64,000 nt of DNA from CAYRWR01 sp964537555 (GCA_964537555.1 CAZIAD010000005.1:84166-148165), one strand, 5' to 3'. Numbered from the stretch's first letter, positions 26,427-35,780 are shown. The notes: generated by a model from the letters alone, not told the origin. Translations and numbers: made by a program.

Positions 26427-26440
26427 GATATAACCCCTGC

Positions 26441-27154
26441 CTACACACTTATTTTTTTATGGTCGATCAGCACTGAAGAACCCATGGTAGGGGATAATGT
26501 CATAGTAGCCATATAATCACCCTTCAGGTCTGTAGGTTTGACCTTCATCAGCAATTTATGTATAGCCAAAGTATTATCTCTTACTACGTCTGCACCACTG
26601 GACTTTTTACCCACTACAACGTGGATATTACCAGTCTTGTCAGCACGGACTTCAGTTCTTCCTGCTTTATACTCGTTTACTACACGTGCGATATCTGTAG
26701 TCACTGTGCCCACCTTAGGGTTAGGCATCATCTTTTTTCTACCCAATGCAGGCCCCAGTTTACCCAGGATCTTCATCATATCGGGAGTAGCGATTACAGC
26801 ATCAAATTCAAACCAGCCGCCCAGGATCTTATCTACCAGATCCTGTCCGCCCACGTAAGTCGCTCCGGCAGCTTCCGCTTCCTTAGCTTTATCCCCTTCA
26901 GCAAAGACCAGGACTCTCTTTTCTTTACCGATGGTGTGGGGTAATACCAGCACGTCTCTGATATTATGTTTCTGCTTAATATTGAGTTTGTAGGATAACT
27001 CGATAGACTCATCGAATTTGGCGGTAGACAGGTCGATTACCTGCTTGGCACCATCTTCAACACTAAAAAGCTCATTACGATCATACTTATTCAACATTTC
27101 AAGGTATCTTTTGGTGCCCTTATAAGTTACACCGTTTTTTACTAAAGTCTTCAT
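26441..27154 (-). CDS. rplA: 50S ribosomal protein L1
   Basis: L1 stalk protein, 237 aa with the start at 27154 (MKTLVKNGVTYKG), preceded by GGAGGG. The frame is open further upstream to 27235, but that would overlap rplK. Conserved blocks: FDESIELSYKLNI, RDVLVLPHTIGKEKRVLVFA, MPNPKVGTVT and GNIHVVVGKKS. It lies 4 bases after the rplK stop. Confidence 0.96.
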   Translation of the reverse strand: MKTLVKNGVTYKGTKRYLEMLNKYDRNELFSVEDGAKQVIDLSTAKFDESIELSYKLNIKQKHNIRDVLVLPHTIGKEKRVLVFAEGDKAKEAEAAGATYVGGQDLVDKILGGWFEFDAVIATPDMMKILGKLGPALGRKKMMPNPKVGTVTTDIARVVNEYKAGRTEVRADKTGNIHVVVGKKSSGADVVRDNTLAIHKLLMKVKPTDLKGDYMATMTLSPTMGSSVLIDHKKISV

Positions 27155-27158
27155 GAGC

Positions 27159-27587
27159 TTATCCCTCCACCTCAACACCCATATTAATGGCTGTGCCGGC
27201 AATGATATTAATAGCAGCATCAATGTTAAATGCATTCAGGTCCTGCATTTTTGTCTCAGCAATCTCTTTGAGCTGGGCTCTGGTGATCTTACCCACCTTT
27301 ATCTTGTTGGCTTCTGCGGATCCTTTCTGGATGCCCACAGCCTTCTTGATCAGGTCGGTCGCAGGAGGTGTCTTCAAAATAAAGGTAAAACTACGATCTT
27401 CAAAAATGGTCATTTCTGCAGGAATCACATAACCGGCTTTATCCTTGGTCTGCGCATTGAACTGGGTACAGAAATCCATCATGGCAACACCATGAGGTCC
27501 CAATACTGTTCCGAGATTTCCAGGGTTTGCCTGTCCGGCCTGAATCTGCATCTTAACTATAGCTTTTACTTTCTTTGGGGGAGCCAT
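27159..27587 (-). CDS. rplK: 50S ribosomal protein L11
   Basis: L11, 142 aa, binding the GTPase-associated centre of 23S rRNA. It opens MAPPKKVKAIVKMQIQAGQA. The thiostrepton-site region reads NPGNLGTVLGPHGVAMMDF; the usual form has PPVGPALGQ(H/A)GVNIM, so GTVLGPHGVAMM is somewhat divergent. C-terminal TPPATDLIKKAVG and the closing NMGVEVEG are typical. Gene order with nusG upstream and rplA downstream is standard. Confidence 0.96.
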   Translation of the reverse strand: MAPPKKVKAIVKMQIQAGQANPGNLGTVLGPHGVAMMDFCTQFNAQTKDKAGYVIPAEMTIFEDRSFTFILKTPPATDLIKKAVGIQKGSAEANKIKVGKITRAQLKEIAETKMQDLNAFNIDAAINIIAGTAINMGVEVEG

Positions 27588-27599
27588 CTATTTCTCCTT

Positions 27600-28160
27600 C
27601 TATACTTTCGAAACTTGATTAAACGCCAACTCCACAGGAGTCAATCGTCCGAATATTTCCACCCTCACCATGAGGCTGTTTTTCTCTGCATAAATCTCTT
27701 CCACTTCACCTTCAAATTCCTTGAAGGGTCCTTCTTTGATGACCACTCTTTCTCCCACTTCAAAGCCGGACTCGAGCTGGGACACTTCAGATTTGATATC
27801 CCCGGTCTTTTCAAAGATAGATCTGACCTCATCCAGGTTAAGAGGAGAGGGCCGCTTATTTCCACCACCTGAAGTGAGAAACATTCCCACACCGGTGATA
27901 GACTTGATCTCAGCGTATACCTGCTTCCACTGCTGTTCAGTGTCAGGCACATCCATCTCTACCAGCACATAACCAGGATAGATCTTTCTTTTCTTTATAA
28001 CTTTCTTGTTCTTCTTCTCAACCGTATAATCCTCTTCGGGTACACGGATATCCACTATAACGTCTTTTAAAACATCATTATAACGTTTATTGCTCAAACC
28101 ATTAAAAACAGTCTTTTCATATCCGGTATAAACCTGGATCACAAACCAGCCTTTAGCCAT
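27600..28160 (-). CDS. nusG: Transcription antitermination factor NusG
   Basis: NusG, 186 aa. The N-terminal NGN domain (WFVIQVYTGYEKTVFNGL, RKIYPGYVLVEMD) contacts RNA polymerase; the C-terminal KOW domain (VGERVVIKEGPFKEFEGEVE) binds Rho or S10. It is encoded between secE and rplK as in most bacteria. Confidence 0.97.
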   Translation of the reverse strand: MAKGWFVIQVYTGYEKTVFNGLSNKRYNDVLKDVIVDIRVPEEDYTVEKKNKKVIKKRKIYPGYVLVEMDVPDTEQQWKQVYAEIKSITGVGMFLTSGGGNKRPSPLNLDEVRSIFEKTGDIKSEVSQLESGFEVGERVVIKEGPFKEFEGEVEEIYAEKNSLMVRVEIFGRLTPVELAFNQVSKV

Positions 28161-28175
28161 GGTACCATCCTGTTT

Positions 28176-28364
28176 TTATGCTTTTAGTACAAATGCAGCC
28201 AGCCGGGACAAACCAGCATCTACTAATGCTAAAAATAATGAGAAAATCACAACAAACAGCACCACAACAATAGCAGACTGTACAGCCTCGTCTTTGCTGG
28301 GCCAGTTGACCTTTTTCAACTCTTCAATACTTTCCCGAATAAAAGTCATGATCTTCTTAAACAT
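28176..28364 (-). CDS. secE: Preprotein translocase subunit SecE
   Basis: A 62-aa single-spanning SecE. The cytosolic amphipathic segment IRESIEELKKVNWPSKDEAV carries the conserved KKVxWPS motif, and the membrane helix is about residues 31-52. Subunit of the SecYEG channel. It lies between tRNA-Trp and nusG. Confidence 0.95.
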   Translation of the reverse strand: MFKKIMTFIRESIEELKKVNWPSKDEAVQSAIVVVLFVVIFSLFLALVDAGLSRLAAFVLKA

Positions 28365-28391
28365 ATTTACCCCGGTTTAAAATAATAAATA

Positions 28392-28466
28392 CAGGCCAGG
28401 AAGGACTCGAACCTTCAACATTCGGTTTTGGAGACCGACGCTCTAGCCAATTGGAGCTACTGGCCT
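28392..28466 (-). tRNA. tRNA-Trp (CCA)
   Basis: The minus strand folds as a cloverleaf: acceptor arms AGGCCAG and CTGGCCT, T-loop GGTTCGAGTCC, and an anticodon loop TCTCCAAAA giving CCA. No CCA tail is encoded. It sits between rpmG and secE, the common place for tRNA-Trp. Confidence 0.95.
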
Positions 28467-28474
28467 ATTTAATC

Positions 28475-28630
28475 TTACTTAACTTCTTTATGTGGCGTAT
28501 GTTTGCGGCAACGAGGGCAATACTTACTGAGGTTTAACTTTATACGCTGCTGTACCATAATCTTAGTCTTAGTGGTAGAGTAAGTTCTTTCCTTACACTC
28601 TTCACACTGTAGTGTAATCGTATCTGCCAT
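28475..28630 (-). CDS. rpmG: 50S ribosomal protein L33
   Basis: A 51-aa L33, too short for simple ORF screens. It reads MADTITLQCEECKERTYSTT with a second zinc pair in KYCPRCRKHT, so it is the four-cysteine zinc-binding form (CxxC...CxxC). It lies between tRNA-Thr and tRNA-Trp, a conserved arrangement. Confidence 0.95.
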   Translation of the reverse strand: MADTITLQCEECKERTYSTTKTKIMVQQRIKLNLSKYCPRCRKHTPHKEVK

Positions 28631-28665
28631 CTCATTTTCTCCTGTTAATGTTAAAAAACCCTATG

Positions 28666-28738
<73 letters not shown>

Positions 28739-28751
28739 ATAATAGACCATT

Positions 28752-28780
28752 ATTTTAGACTGCGCCTTAATAAAAGTCAA
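28752..28780 (-). promoter_or_regulatory. Strong promoter of the tRNA-rpmG-secE-nusG-ribosomal-rpoBC unit
   Basis: On the minus strand TTGACT (28780-28775), 17 bases, TAAAAT (28757-28752). The predicted start is only a few bases from the tRNA-Thr 5' end. Confidence 0.8.
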
Positions 28781-28829
28781 CTTTAGAGGGTTAATATTTT
28801 AATGCCTGATGGCGGGAATTGCAAGTTTT

Positions 28830-30107
28830 CTAAGAGTTTATAAAAGATTCGAAATATTTAAAATAATCAGGGAAAGTCTTGGACACACAGCCGGCATCTT
28901 TGATAATGACTCCGGGAATACGCAGGCCGGCTATAGAAAATGCCATAGCCATCCTGTGATCATCATAGGTGTCAATAGCAACGCCTCTGTATTGGTCAGA
29001 GGGGTATATCTTCAGCCCATCCGGGTACTCTTCCACCTGGGCTCCCAGGCGGGTCAATTCATTGACCAGGGCCGTGATACGGTCAGTCTCCTTGATGCGC
29101 AGATTAGGCACATTCCTGATGGTAGTGGGCCCCTCGGCGAACAATGCCAGCACCGCCAGGGTCAGTACCATATCCGGGATGGCATTCATATCTATATCCA
29201 GGCCCCGGAGGCTTTCACATCCTTTTAAAGTGAGGGAGTGCGGCTGCCAGGTCAAAGTACAGCCCATTTTCTCCAGTACAGACGCAAAATGCGTATCACC
29301 CTGCACCGACTCAGTACCCAGACCTTCCAGGGTGACTTCAGTATTTAATAGAGCCGCCATAGCCAGAAAATAGGAAGCCGCTGAAGCATCCGGTTCTATC
29401 ATATAGGTGCCGGGGGACTGATAGGTACCCGGCTCTACCCTGAACACCTTATAATCATCATGCCGGGCCTCAATGCCGAATTTCTTCATCATGGACAATG
29501 TCATATCCGCATAGGGTTTAGAGGCCAGATCGCCTTCCACATGAATGATCAGCCCGTTTTGAGTAGCAGGCCCTGATAACAAAAGTGAAGATATATACTG
29601 TGAAGAATTATGTCCGGGCAGGGAACATTCTTTTCCGAAAATGCCCTGAGCCTGTATAACCAGGGGGGGGCAGGCATTTTTTTTCCGGCTCTTGATGTCA
29701 CAGCCCAGCTCTGTCAGGGCTTTTAACAGATCGATTATGGGCCTTTCCTGCATACGTTTATCCCCATCCAGGATATAACTGCCCTGCCCCAGGTTCAGAT
29801 AGGTAGCCAGAAAGCGCATGGCTGTGCCGGCATTTCCTACAAAAAGTTCTGCGTCCTGCGAGGGTAGGCCACCCCCAGTGACCAGGCATTCCCGGGATTC
29901 CCTGTCCAGAGACACTTTCAGGCCCAGGGTCTGTAATGCTTCATACATGTATAATGTGTCATCAGCCAGCAGGAAATTGCTAAGGAGGGTCTCGCCCGGG
30001 GCCAGTGCGGCCAGGATCAGGGCGCGATTGCTGATGCTTTTTGAGCCGGGTAAGGTTATAGTCTGGCTTTCCGGAATACGGGAAGGGGTTTTAACAGGAT
30101 AATCCAT
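28830..30107 (-). CDS. aroA: 3-phosphoshikimate 1-carboxyvinyltransferase (EPSP synthase)
   Basis: Sixth step of the shikimate pathway: shikimate-3-phosphate plus phosphoenolpyruvate to EPSP. 425 aa. It has the N-terminal TLPGSKSISNRALILAAL, the substrate-binding VGNAGTAMRFL, DGDKRMQERPI and the C-terminal IKETDRI and YDDHRMAMAF blocks. NAGTAMR keeps the glycine of glyphosate-sensitive enzymes. Last gene of the seven-gene minus-strand unit that starts at 35723; 11 bases after the gene at 30119. Confidence 0.96.
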   Translation of the reverse strand: MDYPVKTPSRIPESQTITLPGSKSISNRALILAALAPGETLLSNFLLADDTLYMYEALQTLGLKVSLDRESRECLVTGGGLPSQDAELFVGNAGTAMRFLATYLNLGQGSYILDGDKRMQERPIIDLLKALTELGCDIKSRKKNACPPLVIQAQGIFGKECSLPGHNSSQYISSLLLSGPATQNGLIIHVEGDLASKPYADMTLSMMKKFGIEARHDDYKVFRVEPGTYQSPGTYMIEPDASAASYFLAMAALLNTEVTLEGLGTESVQGDTHFASVLEKMGCTLTWQPHSLTLKGCESLRGLDIDMNAIPDMVLTLAVLALFAEGPTTIRNVPNLRIKETDRITALVNELTRLGAQVEEYPDGLKIYPSDQYRGVAIDTYDDHRMAMAFSIAGLRIPGVIIKDAGCVSKTFPDYFKYFESFINS

Positions 30108-30118
30108 TTATTTGCACC

Positions 30119-30691
30119 TTAGCTGATCTTTTTATACCCGTCTTCTGTGACCAGTCCCCGCAGGGGTATATCGTGCCGCACTACCGGCAGACGTGGTATC
30201 ACCTGAAAACGAAATGCCACTCCCACCGTGCGTACCTCCCGGTGCTGAGCTAAAAAGCGGTCATAGTATCCCTTTCCATATCCGATGCGGTGGCCTTTAG
30301 CATCAAATACCACTCCGGGAACCAGGATGAGGTCAATAGCTCCGGTATATACGGGGGTCTTAGGTTCAGGTATGTTGAAGGACCCTTTTTCAAAATCCCA
30401 CTCAGGATCATTGATGGCTGCCACTTCCATAGTGCTGTCATCCACTACCCGGGGGAAGAGAATCTTATATCCTTTTTTAAATAATTTCAAGGATAAGGGC
30501 AGGACATCGACTTCCCGGTTCACCGGCATATAAAACAGGATGACTTTCTTTTCTTTGATAAGTCCCTCAATATGATCACATATAAGAGATGACCTCTGCT
30601 CTACAGTCTCAGTAGACAAGGCTTTACGCATAGACAGAAACCTCGAACGTAAGACCTGTTTATCTATTTTTTCCTGACCGTTTTCACTCAT
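30119..30691 (-). CDS. 5-formyltetrahydrofolate cyclo-ligase
   Basis: ATP-dependent conversion of 5-formyl- to 5,10-methenyltetrahydrofolate. 190 aa. The family signature RIGYGKGYYDRFL is at about residues 137-149. Other conserved pieces are FYMPVNREVDV and DLILVPGVVFD. AGGA precedes the ATG. It is in an operon between the DUF151 nuclease gene and aroA. Confidence 0.93.
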   Translation of the reverse strand: MSENGQEKIDKQVLRSRFLSMRKALSTETVEQRSSLICDHIEGLIKEKKVILFYMPVNREVDVLPLSLKLFKKGYKILFPRVVDDSTMEVAAINDPEWDFEKGSFNIPEPKTPVYTGAIDLILVPGVVFDAKGHRIGYGKGYYDRFLAQHREVRTVGVAFRFQVIPRLPVVRHDIPLRGLVTEDGYKKIS

Positions 30692-30716
30692 ATTTCCTGC
30701 TCTGCTCGGGATTTCG

Positions 30717-31343
30717 TTATAATTTTCTTTGTTTCTGCCTGAGATTGTTTATCTTATCTCTGAGGCCGGCCGCTTCTTCATAACGTTCTTCTTTTATGGC
30801 TGTCTCCAGCTGCTTGCTGAGGGCCTTGAGCTCAGTACCTATATCCCCGGACTCATCTTCATCCAGGATGTCAAAGATACTCTTACCCGCCCCTTTATCC
30901 ACCAGGGAGAACATCTCTCCCTGTTTACTGGCTTCTTCCTGCCACACTGTAAACACATTTTCATGGATAAATATGGGAGAGCCGAATCTTAAAGCCAGAG
31001 CCATCCCGTCTGAGGGGCGCACATCATGTTCTACCACAGTCTGTCCGTCAGAGATATATAAAAAACCGTAAAACACATGGTCTTTAAGGTCGGTGATTAC
31101 CAGCTTTTGCACTGTCAGATTAAAGGAGCTGAGGACTTCAAAATAGAGGTCATAGGTAAATGGCCTTTGCGATTTAGTCCCTTCCCAGGCCATGATTATA
31201 CCCCGTCCCTCAAAAATCCCTACCCATATAGACAAAACTCTCTGCTTGCCTGATTTTTCTTTGAGAAAAACTATGCAGCTGTTTTCATTGACCAGGACTT
31301 TCAGGACTTCGACTTCAACGAGATTTTTTTCGGGATCTGACAT
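30717..31343 (-). CDS. Bifunctional nuclease family protein (DUF151) with UVR motif
   Basis: A 208-aa protein. Residues ~10-140 form the DUF151/BFN nuclease domain (LSIWVGIFEGRGI, HDVRPSDGMALALRFGSPIF). The C-terminal ~35 residues are a UVR motif (LETAIKEERYEEAAGLRDKI), which usually mediates contact with UvrB or Clp proteins. Proteins with DUF151 plus UVR are widespread in bacteria; the cellular role is uncertain. It follows the HEAT-like gene by 17 bases. Confidence 0.88.
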   Translation of the reverse strand: MSDPEKNLVEVEVLKVLVNENSCIVFLKEKSGKQRVLSIWVGIFEGRGIIMAWEGTKSQRPFTYDLYFEVLSSFNLTVQKLVITDLKDHVFYGFLYISDGQTVVEHDVRPSDGMALALRFGSPIFIHENVFTVWQEEASKQGEMFSLVDKGAGKSIFDILDEDESGDIGTELKALSKQLETAIKEERYEEAAGLRDKINNLRQKQRKL

Positions 31344-31360
31344 AAAAAGCTCGGCCTCCT

Positions 31361-32011
31361 CTACTTTCCGGTTTTGGATATCTTGCCGGCTACCTGGTTT
31401 ACCCTGTTCTTAAAAGCCGGGCTGAAATTAGGCCGCTGACTAAGCTGCATCAGAGGGTAAAGGGAGGACTTGGACTGGTGTTTTTCAATGGCTTCCACCA
31501 GGAGATTGGCCAGCCTTTCGTCATTTACAGTCTTGGTTATATCGTTCAGTACCGATGTGGCTTTGGGTGAATCAGTCATCTCCCCCAGGCCCAGGATGAT
31601 ATACATCCGGCTTTCTTTGTCAGTGATATCTTTCCAGTAATTGGCAAAGGTCTCTGCATCCGCATCATTACCGATCCGGCCCACTGTCCAGATAGAGATA
31701 TGAAAAATATTTCGCAGGTCAGCCAGCTGTTTGGGTTTACCGTAATTGGCTGAGGGATTAGCTGCACCCAGCCATTCCTTGACCCTGTACTTAGCCTGGG
31801 TCATCTTGAGTTCACCCACCCGCTTGATGGCGCTGTATACCAGGTCAAAATCCAGAGAATCCATAGCCTGAAACAGGATATTACTGGAAGAGGTGTCCAG
31901 ATTGACAAACATGCCCTCATAGACGCTCTTGTATTCTCCAAATCCCGCCTGAGCGGTCACCAGAAAGGATAGTACCAGTAAACTTTTTACATACTTTGAG
32001 ATATTCACCAT
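31361..32011 (-). CDS. Exported HEAT-like repeat protein
   Basis: A 216-aa protein with a signal peptide ending near QAGFGEY (residues 1-24). The rest is built of helical repeats of about 35-40 residues (DLVYSAIKRVGELKMTQ, WTVGRIGNDADAETFANYW, YIILGLGEMTDSPKATSVL), reminiscent of HEAT or PBS-lyase repeats. It probably acts as a scaffold in the periplasm. No catalytic residues. It is transcribed between the 580-aa gene and the DUF151 gene. Confidence 0.65.
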   Translation of the reverse strand: MVNISKYVKSLLVLSFLVTAQAGFGEYKSVYEGMFVNLDTSSSNILFQAMDSLDFDLVYSAIKRVGELKMTQAKYRVKEWLGAANPSANYGKPKQLADLRNIFHISIWTVGRIGNDADAETFANYWKDITDKESRMYIILGLGEMTDSPKATSVLNDITKTVNDERLANLLVEAIEKHQSKSSLYPLMQLSQRPNFSPAFKNRVNQVAGKISKTGK

Positions 32012-32024
32012 AAACTCCTTGGAT

Positions 32025-33767
32025 TTACTCCTGTGCCACTTTCAGGAACATGGGATTATTTAATAACACCGCATATCCTCCCAGTTCTCCATCAGTAAGC
32101 AGGTAATGTAACGCGAAACTCATATTATAGGCTTCTTCTATTGCCTCTATGGCACTTTTACCATGAGCGATCCGGTCTCCGTCCAGCTTTTTACTGAACT
32201 CCAGGCGTTCATCCGGATTCTGCATCAGGTTTTTCTCTCCCTGGTAATCAGTGATCACAAAGAGGAGGGTCTTGGAAAATGTCTCAAACAGGGCCTTGGC
32301 CTCGGACCGCATCTTACGGGAGATCTGTGACCTCTGGGCTGAATACTGATTCAAACGCCCCGATTTTTCTTCATGGCTGATATAAGTATCCTTATCCACT
32401 TTCCGGATCTCACGCATGATCTTAAGATATTCATTGACTCTTTCGTAAAAGGAATTGAGCTTGTAATAGCAGTCGGAGAGTTCTTTTTTGATATCCATAC
32501 GGGTACCATAATTTATAGTGATATTAAAGTGCACCTTGGGAGAATTAAAGATAAAAGAAAACTCTTTATCAAAAAAGTCTACCAGGGCATAAGTCAAAAA
32601 CACTTTATCATTGAGGGAAAACAGAGCCCTCAGGTCTTTTTGTTCTTTGTAATATTTTAAGAGTTCTGCATATTTCAGGTTTTGATTGATGAACTCTATC
32701 CCTTTGTTCAGAGGCAGAGATTCTTCTGCCGCTTTTTTTATCAGTTCCGCTTCATTTTCCGATTTAGGCGCATCGGGATGCAATTCATCCTTGAGGCGTT
32801 CCTTTTGAGATGCAAACTCTATTTCTTCATGCCATTTTTTGGAATAATAGCCCAGGTTGTCTTCTTCCACCAGGCCGATAAAAGTCTGGAAGCGCTGAGG
32901 TTTATTCTTAGTCTCCATCTTGTAATAATAATCCACCAGGCTGAATAACTTAGGATAGATCCGGAAAAACACATAGTCCAGATAATTACTGATCTTCCTG
33001 AGATTATTATAGCTCACATTAGGATCGAGGCGGCGCAGCTCCCGTTCCATAGTGATAGCTCTCTCGGCTGCCAGTTTGATCTGGTCATGATGGGGCTTCA
33101 GTATATAAAGGCCCTTGTACAGATCTATGATCTCTTCTTTCAGGTCATCTACCACTTCCGGGTCATTATGCATGACCATGAGGTGGTTAAACTGCTCTTC
33201 ACTGTAAAGCTCATCCACCCTGTAAATGAGTTCATACAAAAACGGGAAATTCTGATCGGAATTTAATTTTGTCTTTATCTGCTCCACTACCATAGAATTC
33301 TGGTGCAGAACTGAGGCCAGGACCATCCTGATCTCCAGCAGTGAGTTCTGGTATTTTTCCAGGATGAGATCACTGAAGCCCTTCTTAAAACGTTTTACTG
33401 AAAAATTAGTGACCCCGCTCAGAACACAGCCTAACTTGGCAGAAAAACGCTCTACCCATTTGGAGACCGGGTTCACCTTCATGCTTTCCTGAATAGAAAT
33501 GGAGGAGCGTTTTTTTATCTTGCCCCCGCCTTTAGCCCGGGAGCGGTCTATTTCCGGATAGGAGCGGGATCCACTGCTGTCACCGGAGACCTTATCCGTA
33601 TTCCCGGTAACTGCCCGGTATTTATTCTTCCTGTCTTCTTTATCAAAATCTACGACTTCCCCGCCCGCCTGTACAAAAGTCTGAAATAATTCTTTTTTGG
33701 AGCCTTCATCGAGATCATTGATATGCAGGCGGTTCTTGATCTTATCTAAATGATTACTGTCTGCCAT
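32025..33767 (-). CDS. Large conserved-looking protein of unknown function
   Basis: A 580-aa soluble protein, mostly helical. The first ~100 residues are charged and low in complexity (KEDRKNKYRAVTGNTD, KGGGKIKKRSS), then a long helical body with many E, K and L. No signal peptide or membrane segment. I do not recognise it. The first 14 bases overlap the end of the lipoprotein gene, and it sits in the TldE-to-aroA operon, so translational coupling is likely. Confidence 0.6.
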   Translation of the reverse strand: MADSNHLDKIKNRLHINDLDEGSKKELFQTFVQAGGEVVDFDKEDRKNKYRAVTGNTDKVSGDSSGSRSYPEIDRSRAKGGGKIKKRSSISIQESMKVNPVSKWVERFSAKLGCVLSGVTNFSVKRFKKGFSDLILEKYQNSLLEIRMVLASVLHQNSMVVEQIKTKLNSDQNFPFLYELIYRVDELYSEEQFNHLMVMHNDPEVVDDLKEEIIDLYKGLYILKPHHDQIKLAAERAITMERELRRLDPNVSYNNLRKISNYLDYVFFRIYPKLFSLVDYYYKMETKNKPQRFQTFIGLVEEDNLGYYSKKWHEEIEFASQKERLKDELHPDAPKSENEAELIKKAAEESLPLNKGIEFINQNLKYAELLKYYKEQKDLRALFSLNDKVFLTYALVDFFDKEFSFIFNSPKVHFNITINYGTRMDIKKELSDCYYKLNSFYERVNEYLKIMREIRKVDKDTYISHEEKSGRLNQYSAQRSQISRKMRSEAKALFETFSKTLLFVITDYQGEKNLMQNPDERLEFSKKLDGDRIAHGKSAIEAIEEAYNMSFALHYLLTDGELGGYAVLLNNPMFLKVAQE

Positions 33768-34416
33768 ATACTTCCCCTATCCAGTCCAAAAACGGCTGAT
33801 CCCCTCTCACAGTATAGTGCTTGTAGCTCTGGCCCTGAGTAATACTAAAAGAATAAGGATGATACTCGATAATATCAAAGATCAATGAATTATCCCCATT
33901 AATGATCCTGATTCGGGCCGGCAATCCGTTTTCCATTCTTTTTAGTACTTCCAGTCTCAGATCCCATTCACCATACGTAAATATTATAGCTTTAATCTCA
34001 TTATTTTCAAGCAGCAATTGCTTAATTGTGTCATCTTTTTCTGAATTAATCAATTCTCCTTTCAGTAAAGGATAAAGGCTTTTTATCAGGATCTGTGATA
34101 ATTCCAGGTCAAATTTAGTATATTCTACTTTATTCAGAGGCAGGACCAGGGTCTGACGTCCCTCACTTTGAGATGAATAGAACATCACATACTGGTTCAG
34201 GAGATTATCAAAGAGCCGAAAAGCGAAATAATCATCTTTCAATAATGCCGCGTCACCATTGGCCTGGACCTTTTCTTCACCAAACTGGGCGAACAGGAAA
34301 AAGCGGAAACCGATAAAGCCCGACTGATCCTCCCGGATATAGTCAGACCTCCGGCAGGAAAACAGGGCCAGGGGTATAAGCATTAAGAGGCTGAGCTTAC
34401 ATATTCTGGTCATCAT
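33754..34416 (-). CDS. Putative lipoprotein of unknown function
   Basis: A 220-aa exported protein with a lipoprotein signal peptide; the lipobox is LFSC at about residues 18-21. The mature part has no recognised domain. It overlaps the TldE-like gene upstream by 4 bases (ATGA) and the 580-aa gene downstream by 14 bases, so the three are tightly coupled. Confidence 0.7.
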   Translation of the reverse strand: MMTRICKLSLLMLIPLALFSCRRSDYIREDQSGFIGFRFFLFAQFGEEKVQANGDAALLKDDYFAFRLFDNLLNQYVMFYSSQSEGRQTLVLPLNKVEYTKFDLELSQILIKSLYPLLKGELINSEKDDTIKQLLLENNEIKAIIFTYGEWDLRLEVLKRMENGLPARIRIINGDNSLIFDIIEYHPYSFSITQGQSYKHYTVRGDQPFLDWIGEVYGRQ

Positions 34417-35723
34417 CCGGCCACCGAGACTTTATTGATACAGATGTGAGGGCTGTATAAAGCACCCTGGCGGTGACGGATATTTTCCATGGAGCGTATA
34501 TCATTAAACCAGTCAAACACATTTCCGGCCAGCATGAGGTCTTTGACCCGGCCTTTTACCTTGCCTTTTTCAATAAGGAAGCCCAATTCGATATTTACCG
34601 ATATATCACCGGCCAGCATATTACTCATACCGCCACCCAGCACATCATAGACTATGAGGCCTCTGTCTATATCGGCTATCATTTCCTGCAAAGTGGACTC
34701 GCCGGTGGATACCAGGAGGTTGCTATAGGATGGGCCGGGCAGAGAGCTCACACCCCGGCCTCCATGCCCGTTACTGGTTCGGCCCATACGCCGGGCATAA
34801 CCCAGGTCAAAAATAAAATTCTTAAACAGTCCCTGGTCTATTATAGGCAGCTGCTGAGGCAGTACCCCTTCGTCATCAAAGGGATAGGAAGCCGGGCCGT
34901 TTTCCAGGAGAGGGTCATCCCAGAGGCTGAATCGGGGGCTGCAGATACTCATATCCTGTTTATCCTGAAAACGGGAGATCCCTTTGTATAATGTACGGGA
35001 GCTGGCAGACATGGTAAAGGGCTGCAAAAGCAGGCCCATAGTATCGGGGGCAAATATCACAGGATAATAGCCGCTGTCCAGGCTGGACTTTTGCAGGGCA
35101 TGTTTGAATTTCCACTCAATATCCCTGAGGATACGGTCTTTTTCCAGATCCATGGTATAGGAGCTGTCACTATCCCCTATCTCCAGTAGCCCCCCCCCTT
35201 CCTCTACCAGGAGCAGCACAGCCGACAATGCGGCATGGGTCTCTTTAAAGCTGCCTTTAAAGCCCGCACTGTTCATCAGGAGCTGATAGGATTCGTAGAG
35301 ACTATAGTCCAGGGAGACCTGGGCGTCTTTATGGATAGCCTTGAGGCTTTTTAATAATGACTGCCCCTCTTCTATAGCCTGCTGTTTAGTAAAATCCAGC
35401 ACTTCCTGGTGATAATGATGGCAGGGCTTATAGTCACAGGGGCCGGGCAGGTCCAGGTCGAGCTCTTCACCCAGTGAAGCAGACTGCCGGGCTCTTTCAA
35501 TCAGCTCATCACTGTCCCTCAAAGAATTGATGTAGGAATTACCCACCCTGCCCTGATCAAATAATCTCAGGCCCAGGGCAAAGCGATTATTATCTTCTAC
35601 AGACTTGAGCTGATCCATTTCAAAGCTGATGTCCCTGCTCTCACTGGCACTGGCAATAACATCCCCTTTCTCAATACGGGGCAGAATACTTTGTGCAGAT
35701 CTTTCCAGTTCCTCTATGAACAT
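34413..35723 (-). CDS. TldD/PmbA (TldE-like) family protein
   Basis: A 436-aa member of the TldD/TldE family. TldD/TldE pairs are proteases that trim peptides. The TldE-side features are present: FALGLRLFDQGRVGNSYIN, FKNFIFDLGYARRMG and GDISVNIELGFLIEKGKVKG. No HExxxH zinc motif is found, so it is more likely the TldE-type or a non-catalytic member, and a TldD partner is not in the window. First gene of the seven-gene operon; promoter at 35752-35780. Confidence 0.85.
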   Translation of the reverse strand: MFIEELERSAQSILPRIEKGDVIASASESRDISFEMDQLKSVEDNNRFALGLRLFDQGRVGNSYINSLRDSDELIERARQSASLGEELDLDLPGPCDYKPCHHYHQEVLDFTKQQAIEEGQSLLKSLKAIHKDAQVSLDYSLYESYQLLMNSAGFKGSFKETHAALSAVLLLVEEGGGLLEIGDSDSSYTMDLEKDRILRDIEWKFKHALQKSSLDSGYYPVIFAPDTMGLLLQPFTMSASSRTLYKGISRFQDKQDMSICSPRFSLWDDPLLENGPASYPFDDEGVLPQQLPIIDQGLFKNFIFDLGYARRMGRTSNGHGGRGVSSLPGPSYSNLLVSTGESTLQEMIADIDRGLIVYDVLGGGMSNMLAGDISVNIELGFLIEKGKVKGRVKDLMLAGNVFDWFNDIRSMENIRHRQGALYSPHICINKVSVAG

Positions 35724-35751
35724 AATACCACCATTAGTCGAAATATCATTA

Positions 35752-35780
35752 ATTATATGGCGAATTCACGCTTAGCGCAA
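35752..35780 (-). promoter_or_regulatory. Promoter of the TldE-to-aroA operon
   Basis: On the minus strand TTGCGC (35780-35775), 17 bases, TATAAT (35757-35752). It lies in the 105-base gap between the propeller gene and the TldE-like gene. Confidence 0.65.

Noticed and set aside
26427..26440. L10 leader (autoregulatory RNA) before rplJ
   Set aside because: Only 14 bases lie between rplA and rplJ, so no leader can fit.
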